NCBI GenBank assembly: GCA_964603435.1
Contig: CAZRUM010000026.1
Location: forward strand, 1-14,162
DNA: 14,162 nt
Direction: 5' to 3'
DNA from: CAZRUM01 sp964603435
GTDB lineage: Bacteria > Patescibacteriota > Patescibacteriia > Magasanikbacterales > UBA922
Shown here: one piece after another, positions 1 through 7,836 of the stretch
Numbering within the stretch: position 1 is the first letter of the stretch
Layout of the letters: each line of letters begins with the position of its first letter
Translations under genes and position numbers: made by a program
Notes under the pieces: model-generated
What the model was told of the DNA's origin: nothing
The model's database searches: none
Seen by the model: the letters and a program-made list of their open reading frames with translations, nothing else

Positions 1-893
1 GCTTTTTCTAAAGAATGAGCTAACTTACCGAGTTCTTCACGTACTTCAACCTCTTTGGTCATACTTAAAATTAACAAAATATCAAAAACCAAAATCGCCA
101 AGAAGACGGCCAAATTGATAATCAAAGAAGTAATATTATTAGCAAAAAATACTTGTACTAAACTAACGATGAGTAAAATAGCAGAAAATATTTCGGTAGC
201 AATCAACTTAACATTGAGCAAATTGTGCTTTAAAATTGCATAAGCAGCACCTACGAAAATAAGAATTATAAAAAGTGGAGAATAAGGAACAAAAAAAGTA
301 TTCTTAAAAACGACTACCTGAACAAAAACTAAAGATATCAATAAAAAATAAGCTATGAGCAAACCCAAACCAACGGCCAACCATTGTCTTTTGACCAAAC
401 CTTTAGAATAAAAATACTTTTCGATTACTAAACCGATTGTGAACAAAGATGTTAAAACAAATACAACCCCAAAAGTAGGCATCAAAGTACCAATTATTGG
501 CACTACCTCTCCATTTATCAAAGAAATTCCTTTAAACACAAAACGGCTAAAGGATAAACCCATCATCAAAACTATTAAAAAACTGAGAAGACACAACAGA
601 CGTTTTCCTATAGATAACTTGCGACTAGGAAAATTTAAGACGAAAATGAGAAATAAAAAAACATGAGGTACTGCCAGACAAATGACTGATCTAATAAGAA
701 ACAACGACCAATCGAGATTAACTGTTAAAGAAAAATAATTAATTATTGACCAGGCGGCAATCACTAAGGAGTGCATGAAAAAAATTATGTTAGTTACACT
801 CTTACGATCATTAAAAAAAACTAAAGCGGCAATAAAAATCATCACCGATGAAGCTAATAAAGAAAAAAATAAATTTACATTAGAAATCAACAT
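1..893 (-). CDS. Sensor histidine kinase, N-terminal 7TM region (partial)
   Basis: The reading frame is open from an ATG at 893 to the window edge, giving 297 full codons with no stop. The product begins MLISNVNLFFSLLASS. It is a series of hydrophobic helices: about seven up to residue 220, then two more at roughly 230-250 and 255-275. After these comes a charged, coiled-coil-like linker (EVEVREELGKLAHSLEKA) at the cut end. This layout, including the YAILKHNLL segment after helix 7, is that of the 7TM N-terminal domain of CPR histidine kinases, where the linker leads into HisKA and HATPase domains. Those catalytic domains would lie outside the window and are inferred. The start is 6 bp after the nitroreductase stop with no Shine-Dalgarno sequence, so it is probably read on the same transcript. 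It would sit in the cytoplasmic membrane and sense a signal there or outside; the ligand is unknown. Confidence 0.85.
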   Translation of the reverse strand, partial: MLISNVNLFFSLLASSVMIFIAALVFFNDRKSVTNIIFFMHSLVIAAWSIINYFSLTVNLDWSLFLIRSVICLAVPHVFLFLIFVLNFPSRKLSIGKRLLCLLSFLIVLMMGLSFSRFVFKGISLINGEVVPIIGTLMPTFGVVFVLTSLFTIGLVIEKYFYSKGLVKRQWLAVGLGLLIAYFLLISLVFVQVVVFKNTFFVPYSPLFIILIFVGAAYAILKHNLLNVKLIATEIFSAILLIVSLVQVFFANNITSLIINLAVFLAILVFDILLILSMTKEVEVREELGKLAHSLEK

Positions 894-899
894 TTTATT

Positions 900-1994
900 T
901 TAAATTAATTTCATTACATCTTCCAAATCCAGACGTGGTGCCAAAGATAACTTTTTTTTAGACCTACCTATTCTTAAAAATATTCCTGGATAACATTGAA
1001 GTCCCAAATCTTTTTGTAAATGTTTAGTAATATCATCATATTCCACAGGGGCACCTAGAGGCATTACTCCATAACCAGCTTGGACAGACAATAAACAAAC
1101 TTCCTCCATCAACTCACCCGCCTTTATCCATTCAATTTTACTATTATTCTCGGTGGAAATAATAATTGCACCTGGGCTTTCCTTCAAAAGTTTAGCTGTC
1201 ATTTGAGCTTGTATAGTACCAATGTTAAAACATCTAATCAAAGTTGGAGCAATAAATGAAAATAACCATGGTATACCAACAGTAAATCCAGGCATACCAT
1301 CCGGCTCAGCGCTTATACTATTCTTTACCCAATGGCTAAGTTCTATTCTAAATTCTTTACTTTTAAAAGCACGTTTTGTCCCCTCTACTGCAAAAATGGA
1401 TAATTTCTTAATAACACCAGGATCAACTATAATGGAGAGATCTAAAAACTTCTCTTTATCTATATTTTTTAAAACATCCAAAAATATATTATCAATAGGT
1501 TCCTTCTTATACCCCAATTTAGCAGAGTGTCTATTTACAATTGCCTTAAACATCTGTTCTGCTTTAATATCAATTTTTGCTAATTCTTGTTTTTCAAAAA
1601 AAATAATTTTTGCTACTAATACTTTCTTTTCTTCCTCTTCTTTGTCAAGGTACTCAATCTGATATTCTAATCCAAAAAATGTGGCTGCCAATTTAATATT
1701 TTTTAGACAAGCACCCAAACCAACATAGGTCTGACGCCCACTAGTATCTGAAATTGGACTTAAACTCCTGTCTTTATTTAAATAGATTAACAATTGATTA
1801 TCATTTACCACAAAAAACCAAGGTTGGGTATTATGAGCTGAAGGAGCTAGTATTCCATATCTCAATAAAAAAATAATCTTTTCTTTCGAAGAACCATTTT
1901 TGGGATAATCTTTCTCTTCTATTTCCCAAGCAAGATAATTTTTTTTAACTGCCATAGACAATAAACTATAAATTTTATAAAGTAAAAATTTCAT
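900..1994 (-). CDS. Acg-like nitroreductase-fold flavoprotein (MoeY C-terminal half)
   Basis: This 364-residue protein has the hallmark of Acg-type nitroreductases: APSAHNTQPWFF at residues 50-61, the FMN-binding N-terminal motif. It also has RHSAK near 155-159, and a C-terminal LRIGRSKK followed by APRLDLEDV. The family is known for FMN-dependent folds, some of which bind flavin without clear nitroreductase activity; the substrate here cannot be told. The N-terminus overlaps the ThiF gene by 20 bp. Met14 (codon at 1953-1955) is an alternative start that would remove the overlap; neither start has a visible ribosome binding site. In mycobacterial Rv1355c the same two domains occur in one chain, ThiF first and nitroreductase second, so this gene and its upstream neighbour look like a split version of that protein. 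Its job is probably a redox step on the substrate handled by the ThiF protein (inference). Confidence 0.85.
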   Translation of the reverse strand: MKFLLYKIYSLLSMAVKKNYLAWEIEEKDYPKNGSSKEKIIFLLRYGILAPSAHNTQPWFFVVNDNQLLIYLNKDRSLSPISDTSGRQTYVGLGACLKNIKLAATFFGLEYQIEYLDKEEEEKKVLVAKIIFFEKQELAKIDIKAEQMFKAIVNRHSAKLGYKKEPIDNIFLDVLKNIDKEKFLDLSIIVDPGVIKKLSIFAVEGTKRAFKSKEFRIELSHWVKNSISAEPDGMPGFTVGIPWLFSFIAPTLIRCFNIGTIQAQMTAKLLKESPGAIIISTENNSKIEWIKAGELMEEVCLLSVQAGYGVMPLGAPVEYDDITKHLQKDLGLQCYPGIFLRIGRSKKKLSLAPRLDLEDVMKLI

Positions 1995-3033
1995 CTAGGT
2001 TAACTTCCATTTTACCAGTACGTATTTTTTCACCCAAAATAATTTTTTTGGCGACATATGCTGCTACCACACCCGACAAAGCGGCAGCACCACCTAACTG
2101 TGGCCAGGAATACAAAGTTTTTCCCACTTCCTGTAGAGAGGTCAACATTCTCGGTACAATAAATTTTTCACCGACTATCTTAGAAGCTAGACGAGGTAAT
2201 TCACGCGGATCAAATTTTTCAAATTCTTCCATAGTAATATCACCAATTAGTCCATTAAAAATTGGCAAATCTGGATCCAAATCATAACGTTCAACATCAA
2301 CTATTACATTATCGCCATTATCTGTAGCCATGATAACAGGAATACCCAATTTTTTGGCTGCAAATCTTATTCTAATCTTCATTTCCAAATCATCCATCTC
2401 TTCTATCAAAATATCTAATTTGGGCTCATTTAAAAACTGTTCTATATTTTCTTTATTCACACCTTCCTCAAACTTCTCAATCTGTAAATAAGGATTAACC
2501 TGAGATAAATATTCATATCCCAACTGGCATTTTTCTTGACCTATTTGAGTGGCATCATATCTAACCCTATTTAGATTTGAAGCAGACACAACATCTAAAT
2601 CTGCCAATTTTATTGTTCCGCCGATATTCGTCATGGCTAAAACCGACAAAACATGGCTCCCTACGCTCAACCCAGCCACACCAATTTTTGCTTTATAAAG
2701 TTTATCTTGTTCATCATTACTAATCAAATTTTTATTCCTGGCAGTTCTTAATTCTAAATATGTATCCTCTGATAAATAATGCACCAATTGTTTTTTCCAA
2801 GGAAAATAAATCCAACTCCCCAGTTCCTCCCATTCTTTATCACCTTTTTGTGCATTCCTAAATGTAGACAATTCTGAATCATGGCCCTTTTCAAAACGAA
2901 AACGAGGATTCCTTATAAAAAACAATTCTTCTATTTGATCTTCAAACTTATCTAGAATTGTAATTCCACTATTTTCTTTTTTGAATGATTCTAGTTGATT
3001 ATAAGCCACAACTATACAATTATTATTTGACAT
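1975..3033 (-). CDS. ThiF/E1-like adenylyltransferase (MoeY N-terminal half)
   Basis: This 352-residue protein has an E1/ThiF/MoeB-type Rossmann domain after an N-terminal extension of about 115 residues. The nucleotide-binding loop is IGVAGLSVGSHV (117-128). The DxDxVxxSNLNR motif appears as LADLDVVSASNLNR (143-156), with Arg156 and Lys168 (IGQEKC) in the usual ATP-contacting places. The second acidic element is IEEMDD (210-215). Downstream blocks DVERYDLDPDLPIFNGL and YSWPQLGGA match the Rv1355c-type branch as I know it. The only cysteines are Cys6 and Cys169; there is no CXXC zinc pair and no conserved acceptor cysteine. It therefore probably adenylates a carboxylate but may not form a thioester or transfer sulfur. 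It begins 7 bp after the ligase stop and overlaps the nitroreductase start. The name MoeY comes from annotation of the mycobacterial fusion; nothing here supports a role in molybdopterin synthesis. Confidence 0.88.
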   Translation of the reverse strand: MSNNNCIVVAYNQLESFKKENSGITILDKFEDQIEELFFIRNPRFRFEKGHDSELSTFRNAQKGDKEWEELGSWIYFPWKKQLVHYLSEDTYLELRTARNKNLISNDEQDKLYKAKIGVAGLSVGSHVLSVLAMTNIGGTIKLADLDVVSASNLNRVRYDATQIGQEKCQLGYEYLSQVNPYLQIEKFEEGVNKENIEQFLNEPKLDILIEEMDDLEMKIRIRFAAKKLGIPVIMATDNGDNVIVDVERYDLDPDLPIFNGLIGDITMEEFEKFDPRELPRLASKIVGEKFIVPRMLTSLQEVGKTLYSWPQLGGAAALSGVVAAYVAKKIILGEKIRTGKMEVNLDEIFTL

Positions 3034-3040
3034 ATTTTTT

Positions 3041-4567
3041 TTATTTAGAAACCCATTTTTGTTTAATTCCGGGTTTGAAGTAAGGAGAGGATTCTGCTGC
3101 CCAAAATACCAACTCCATTAATTCTCTTTTATTAATATGGTTTGTAAGTTCTCTGAACTCAGAACTTTTCTTTTTTAAATTATCAAGTATCATTTTTAAT
3201 AATTGATTATAAGTACTTACTGGAGGTTCTGACGCACCTTTGGCCAATTCTAAATTAACCTCTATGTACTGATCACTATTTTTATTAAATTTAGTAAGCA
3301 AGGTAAATTTTCCAGTCAAATATTTAGAGAAAAAATCACCAATTACTATTTCTTTGATCATCTCCGGATAAATCTGCAAACCATACAAAGTAGTAGAAAA
3401 ATCACTTCTCTCATAAACATAGACGAATGGTAATTTACTATAATTTTTTATCCCCTTTTTTGAGGCTTCGGCTAAAATATCTATATTATGTTTCTTCAAA
3501 ATATTCTCCATCTCTTCAAAATTAAACACTCCCCCATGATCACCAATGGAATATCTAATTAGAGGCAAAATATTATCACCAGTCAATACAATACTACCAT
3601 CTACAGATTCAAAATTAATAAATAATGGATTATATTGAGCTAAGGTTGGCGTTTTAAGATTTTGAGAAAATAAATCATTAAAAAGAACTTCGTTAATCCT
3701 GGCGGACCTCTTTATTAAAATACTCATTTTTGTTTCAAAAGCCATAGCTCCAATATCGGCACTACCATATATATTTAGAGTATCCAAATAAATATTTTTT
3801 ATAGATGCCGTTTTGGATAAATAGTCTCTAAGTTCTTCTGTAATAGCTTCGGCTGCAAAAATTAAACGCAAATTTAATTTATTTAATTCAATTTTTTCTT
3901 GCTTTGCTTCATCGACAATGTCTTTAATAAAAGGAGGGTAGCCTACTAAGATAGTCTCTTCAAAAAATGGTGCCAATTTTTTTAAAGCATTAAATATTTC
4001 TTTTTTGTTAACTCCTGGACTAATTATCGAAACTGGCAAATCTTCCCTCAGAGCAGCTAAAACAAAAGCCTGATAAGTCATAAGACCACCAATCCACACA
4101 CCCATCCCAAAACAATTAATAACTAAGATTGGACCAGATGAAACAGCAATGCCACTATCCTTTAAAAAAGACTCTAAGATCAATGAATACTGCCAATCTA
4201 AATCATGCTGCCTAGGAAAATAGAAAGGTTCCCCTGATGAACCAGAAGTAGAAGTAAAAATCGCTGTTTTTTGCAAATGACCATCCCAACATAATTTTTC
4301 CAACGGATACTTTTTAAGATAATTTTCTTTATTAATCAATGGTAATTGTAAAAAATCTGATAATTTATTTATTTTGTCAGGATTAATTTTATGTTTCTGC
4401 AAAAAGTCTTTATAGGCCGGAACCCTTTTAGCAGCATCTTTAAACAAAGCAATGGAACGTTTGATTCCTTCATCTGTCCAAAAAGAACTACTTTCCGTTT
4501 TTAACAAATGTTGTATTTTTGTAGCCTCTCTTTTATTTAAAACATCCAATCCTTTATCTGATGACAT
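3041..4567 (-). CDS. PaaK-like adenylate-forming ligase
   Basis: This 508-residue protein belongs to the phenylacetate-CoA ligase-like branch of the ANL superfamily, which activates carboxylic acids with ATP to acyl-adenylates. The phosphate-binding loop is TSTSGSSGEP (105-114). VGYPPFIKDIVDEA (208-221), the A5-like NIYGSADIG (265-273) and the A7-like LIRYSIGDHGG (336-346) follow in the expected order. The C-terminal third (about 350-508) is less typical; I see no clear catalytic-lysine motif, so the final transfer step and the acceptor (CoA or another nucleophile) are open. It lies 6 bp after the amino-acid dehydrogenase and 7 bp before the ThiF gene, which ties it to that cluster. The substrate is unknown. 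An aromatic acid is a reasonable guess from the family and the neighbouring dehydrogenase, but it is only a guess. Confidence 0.85.
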   Translation of the reverse strand: MSSDKGLDVLNKREATKIQHLLKTESSSFWTDEGIKRSIALFKDAAKRVPAYKDFLQKHKINPDKINKLSDFLQLPLINKENYLKKYPLEKLCWDGHLQKTAIFTSTSGSSGEPFYFPRQHDLDWQYSLILESFLKDSGIAVSSGPILVINCFGMGVWIGGLMTYQAFVLAALREDLPVSIISPGVNKKEIFNALKKLAPFFEETILVGYPPFIKDIVDEAKQEKIELNKLNLRLIFAAEAITEELRDYLSKTASIKNIYLDTLNIYGSADIGAMAFETKMSILIKRSARINEVLFNDLFSQNLKTPTLAQYNPLFINFESVDGSIVLTGDNILPLIRYSIGDHGGVFNFEEMENILKKHNIDILAEASKKGIKNYSKLPFVYVYERSDFSTTLYGLQIYPEMIKEIVIGDFFSKYLTGKFTLLTKFNKNSDQYIEVNLELAKGASEPPVSTYNQLLKMILDNLKKKSSEFRELTNHINKRELMELVFWAAESSPYFKPGIKQKWVSK

Positions 4568-4573
4568 AATTTA

Positions 4574-5638
4574 TTATTTATTAAATATTTCTTCAGCCAA
4601 TTTATTAGCTGTTCTATTAGTTGATTCATTATTTTTTTTCGATAACTCAATAATATTTTTTACAGTATCTTTAATACTCAAAATTCTATCCATCACTCGT
4701 TCCCTTTGGAAACCTCCCGGTTCAAGCTCATCAGCCACATCTATTAAGCCACCAGCATTGGATACATAATCTGGAATATATAAAATATTATGCTGATAAA
4801 ACCAATCACCTATTCTTTCATCCTGTAATTGATTATTTGCTGCCCCAGCAATAATTTTGGCCTTAATTTCTGTCTTATTATCATCTCTAAATTCGTCACC
4901 TAAAGCACAGGGAGAATATATATCTACATCCATTTTATGAATTTGATCTGGTTCAACTATTTCTACATCGCTAAATTGTTCTTCAATTTTTTTCAACGCC
5001 TCAATATCAATATCTGCAACTATTACCTTGGCACCAACCTCAATCAATAATCTTACCAATTCTCCACCTACTTTACCCACTCCTTTTACAGCCACTTTCA
5101 GTCCTTTCAGACTGGAAAGATTGAAAACTGATTCAACTGCTGCCTGAATAGAATAAAAAGTACTCAACGAGGCAAAAGGAGATGGATCCTCTGCTTGATT
5201 TTTTTTACCTATAAAATAAGAAGCTTCGCTTAACATTATTTCTTGGACGTCTTTTTTACTTATACCGACGTCTTCACCAGTATAAAACTGACCTTTTAAC
5301 TCACCTATGCATCTAGCATAAGATCTCAACAAATCTTCATTTTTATCTTTTTTAGAATCACCAATAATTACAGCTTTGCCCCCACCATATCTTACTCCAG
5401 CCAAAGCACATTTATAACTCATTGCCCTAGAGAGACGTAACACATCTTTCAAAGCATTTTCTTCATTTTGATAAGATAACATTCTTGTTCCCCCTAAAGC
5501 TGGGCCTAAATTATTATTATGTATAGCCACAAAACCTTTCAATCCAGTTTGTTTATCTTCCATTTTAAAAACCCCCTCATGATCTAAAAACTCTGGTAAA
5601 AAGTTACATTCTTCTTTTTTAAGTTTTATTATACTCAT
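4574..5638 (-). CDS. Leu/Phe/Val-type amino-acid dehydrogenase, NAD(P)-dependent
   Basis: This 354-residue enzyme catalyses reversible oxidative deamination of an amino acid to a 2-oxo acid and ammonia. The dimerisation and catalytic domain (about 1-150) contains LGPALGGTRM and GVRYGGGKAV. The catalytic set appears complete: Lys76, Lys88, Asp123 and Asn269 keep the spacing of Lys68/Lys80/Asp115/Asn261 in Bacillus leucine dehydrogenase. The Rossmann loop is VKGVGKVGG (184-192), followed by SPCALG (242-247), AGAANNQL (264-271) and DYVSNAGGLI (290-299). Two pocket positions are Gly121 (Ala113 in leucine dehydrogenase) and Leu298 (Val291). Gly and Leu there are what phenylalanine dehydrogenases carry, so phenylalanine/phenylpyruvate is my preferred substrate, at moderate confidence. 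The start overlaps the VKOR stop as ATGA, which indicates translational coupling. Confidence 0.92.
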   Translation of the reverse strand: MSIIKLKKEECNFLPEFLDHEGVFKMEDKQTGLKGFVAIHNNNLGPALGGTRMLSYQNEENALKDVLRLSRAMSYKCALAGVRYGGGKAVIIGDSKKDKNEDLLRSYARCIGELKGQFYTGEDVGISKKDVQEIMLSEASYFIGKKNQAEDPSPFASLSTFYSIQAAVESVFNLSSLKGLKVAVKGVGKVGGELVRLLIEVGAKVIVADIDIEALKKIEEQFSDVEIVEPDQIHKMDVDIYSPCALGDEFRDDNKTEIKAKIIAGAANNQLQDERIGDWFYQHNILYIPDYVSNAGGLIDVADELEPGGFQRERVMDRILSIKDTVKNIIELSKKNNESTNRTANKLAEEIFNK

Positions 5639-6126
5639 AATAAATTTTCTTTATAAAAATTATTTTTTAATATAAAAACTAAATCCAATACAAACAAACA
5701 CAAAGAAATAAAAGCTGACAATAAACAATAAGTACAAACCGCCTTTAAAATTACAACCTGTGCAAAGGTAAGCCAAATACTAAACAAAAGACCTAAAAAA
5801 GTTAGACCAGACAACAATTGAAAAATAGGTTGTTTTTTAATTTTTTTTAAAATTATGAATGCTGTTAAACAAGTCAAATAATACAACATCCCTAAAATAG
5901 CTATTGGAATATTAAAAATCTCTGAATATATACTAGTGTTTACCAAAACACAATCAACAAACCCTCCATTAAAGGGGCAAATCATATCATCAATACTAAA
6001 GTGCTCTACTGTTAGATAAGTTGCATTGGCCAAACCCACAACACAAAGTATAATTCCCAACAAAAAAAACCATCTTGGAATTTCTATTTCAGATTTTTTA
6101 AAAAAAATTCTTTTGATAAAATTCAT
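5635..6126 (-). CDS. VKOR family protein (disulfide-bond formation)
   Basis: This 163-residue membrane protein is a bacterial vitamin K epoxide reductase homologue. Such proteins re-oxidise a DsbA-like thioredoxin outside the membrane and pass electrons to quinone. Four hydrophobic helices lie near 19-41, 72-93, 105-125 and 130-153. The active-site CXXC is CTYC (131-134). The loop cysteine pair is Cys50 (ICPF) and Cys59 (DCVL), followed by the family signature NTSIYSEIFNIPIAILG (63-79), which holds the conserved serine. All four redox cysteines are present. The protein is a bare VKOR domain with no fused thioredoxin, so its partner must be encoded elsewhere; none is in this window. It starts 5 bp after argS and overlaps the dehydrogenase by ATGA. 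Its link to the downstream pathway may be only positional. Confidence 0.92.
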   Translation of the reverse strand: MNFIKRIFFKKSEIEIPRWFFLLGIILCVVGLANATYLTVEHFSIDDMICPFNGGFVDCVLVNTSIYSEIFNIPIAILGMLYYLTCLTAFIILKKIKKQPIFQLLSGLTFLGLLFSIWLTFAQVVILKAVCTYCLLSAFISLCLFVLDLVFILKNNFYKENLL

Positions 6127-6131
6127 AAAGA

Positions 6132-7817
6132 TTACATCTCCTCCAATGTTTCGATAGTAAGAATATTTAAAACATCTTCTAAAACCACTTTTACAGCCCC
6201 GGATAAAGCCAACCTGGCTTTGTTCAAATCTTTGTTTTCATTGCCTAAAACACTGTGTTTATTATAGAAATTATTGAACTCTTGTGCAAGATCAAAACAA
6301 TATTTTGTAATAACAGCTGGATTATAATTTCGTAAAGCTTTTTCAACTATACCACAATACTCTCCCAATAGCAATAGTAATTGTTTTTCTTCTGGCTCTA
6401 ATAATAATTCATGATTTATTTTTCCTGCTCCACCTTTTCTTATCAGACTATTTATTCTAGCTACAACATACAAAACATATGGTGCACTATAACCCTCAAA
6501 ACTGACAGCTTCTTTCATGTCAAACGTAATCACTTTAGCAGCTTCATGCTTTTGCATAGTAAATTTAAGTGCTGCCATAGTTAATTTGTAAGCTGTTTGG
6601 TCTACTTTTTTATCTTTCCAATCTGAATGTCGGTCTTTGGTTTCTTTTTGTAAATGTTTAAAAATTTCATCACGCAAATCTTCATAAAGAATTACGGTAC
6701 CAGTACGAGACGACATCTTTCCCTCTGGAAGATTTACCAAACCATAGCCAACATGAACCATATTCTGAGTAAAACCAGACATCTGTAAAATCTTGAACAA
6801 TTGTTTGAAATAAAATTCTTGCTCTGTCCCTGTAATATTTATACTCTGATCAATTTTATATTTTTTAAACTTCTCTTCGGCCAATGCCAAATCACTAGTC
6901 ATGTAGAGTCCAGCGCCAGTAGATTTACGAAGTAAGGCAATATCCAAATTAAACTGTTCTAAATTAACAATAATTGCCCCTCTCTCCCCCACCTCAGCAA
7001 TACAATCTTGTAAAAGTTGGTCTACCTTTTTCTGGCCCTTAGCTTTTATCTCACTTTCGTAAAAAGTGCTGGCGTGATTTATACCAAGTTCATTATGCAA
7101 CTTTTCAAAACCATCCAAACTCCATTGACGAGTTTGCTTAAATAATTTTGTTATATCTCTATCCTTACCTTCAAGTTTTTTTTGTAAATCATTTAATTCT
7201 TCTTCTGCACTTTCCAAATCTTTAATTTCATTATTGGCATTGGCATAAACCTGACCCAACCATTTTTGTTTATTTTCTACTTTTGGCATGTCATGGTGAA
7301 ATTTTTGTATCCCCCACAAACATTTTACTACATGAGCTCCAAAATCATTTATATAATTAATACTAGTCATTTTATAACCACTTTTTTTATAAAGCCCTAC
7401 CAAACAATTTCCAATACAAGCATTGCGCAAATGACCAATATGAAATTCTTTGTGAGTATTTTGACTAGGATACTCTATTAAAACTCTTTTACCTTTGCCA
7501 ATATTATTACTACCAAAATTCTTTTTATTTACTTCTGTAAGTATTAATCTAGCTAGCTCGGACGAATCTAAAAAGAAATTAACATAAGGACCAAATGCCT
7601 TTACAGACGCAATTAACGGAATCTTAACTTTGCCTATTTTTTTATCCAAACCTTTTGCAACTTCTGCAGGATTCTTTTCTTTTTCTTTTGCAATATCAAA
7701 ACAAGCAAAGGCAAAATCGCCCATCTCTGGTTTTGGAGGCTTACTAAATTCTATCTCACCTTTTACACCTGCTTTTTTTAATATGTCTGTTAATTGTTCT
7801 TCAACTACTTGTAACAT
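6132..7817 (-). CDS. argS: Arginyl-tRNA synthetase
   Basis: This 561-residue class I synthetase charges tRNA-Arg. The N-terminal additional domain spans about 1-85. The HIGH signature is HIGH at 126-129 in the context YPSQNTHKEFHIGHLRN, and the KMSKS loop is the ArgRS-typical KMSSR (367-371). YSAPYVLYVVARINSLIR (443-460) opens the anticodon-binding DALR domain, which runs to the C-terminus. The length is normal for the family. A charged insertion around 195-230 is predicted helical. The start ATG (7815-7817) lies inside the left arm of the inverted repeat bounding the four-helix-bundle cassette, so the first codons (MLQV) partly come from repeat sequence. It shares the operon with valS and tyrS. 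Confidence 0.97.
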   Translation of the reverse strand: MLQVVEEQLTDILKKAGVKGEIEFSKPPKPEMGDFAFACFDIAKEKEKNPAEVAKGLDKKIGKVKIPLIASVKAFGPYVNFFLDSSELARLILTEVNKKNFGSNNIGKGKRVLIEYPSQNTHKEFHIGHLRNACIGNCLVGLYKKSGYKMTSINYINDFGAHVVKCLWGIQKFHHDMPKVENKQKWLGQVYANANNEIKDLESAEEELNDLQKKLEGKDRDITKLFKQTRQWSLDGFEKLHNELGINHASTFYESEIKAKGQKKVDQLLQDCIAEVGERGAIIVNLEQFNLDIALLRKSTGAGLYMTSDLALAEEKFKKYKIDQSINITGTEQEFYFKQLFKILQMSGFTQNMVHVGYGLVNLPEGKMSSRTGTVILYEDLRDEIFKHLQKETKDRHSDWKDKKVDQTAYKLTMAALKFTMQKHEAAKVITFDMKEAVSFEGYSAPYVLYVVARINSLIRKGGAGKINHELLLEPEEKQLLLLLGEYCGIVEKALRNYNPAVITKYCFDLAQEFNNFYNKHSVLGNENKDLNKARLALSGAVKVVLEDVLNILTIETLEEM

Positions 7818-7836
7818 ATGACGTATAACTTGTAAC
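7811..7836. repeat. Left arm of 19-bp inverted repeat, with 7-bp insertion
   Basis: This arm reads GTAACAT, then ATGACGT, then ATAACTTGTAAC. Without the central seven bases it is the exact reverse complement of 8209-8227. It overlaps the argS start codon and abuts the stop codon of the four-helix-bundle gene. The continuous perfect match to the other arm is 13 bp (7824-7836 with 8209-8221). The motif ACTTGTAAC also occurs twice as a direct repeat, at 7807-7815 and 7828-7836. Confidence 0.8.

Noticed and set aside
55..666. Plus-strand frames at 55-243 and 439-666
   Set aside because: They are antisense to the long open minus-strand frame of the 7TM kinase, whose translation is clearly a membrane protein; the plus-strand translations are low-complexity Lys/Ile/Thr-rich.
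1222..1662. 146-codon plus-strand frame
   Set aside because: It lies antisense inside the nitroreductase gene and resembles no protein; the minus-strand product has clear family motifs.
5635..5638. Alternative genetic code with TGA as glycine
   Set aside because: The VKOR frame ends at TGA at the expected family length and overlaps the next start as ATGA, so TGA is read as stop.
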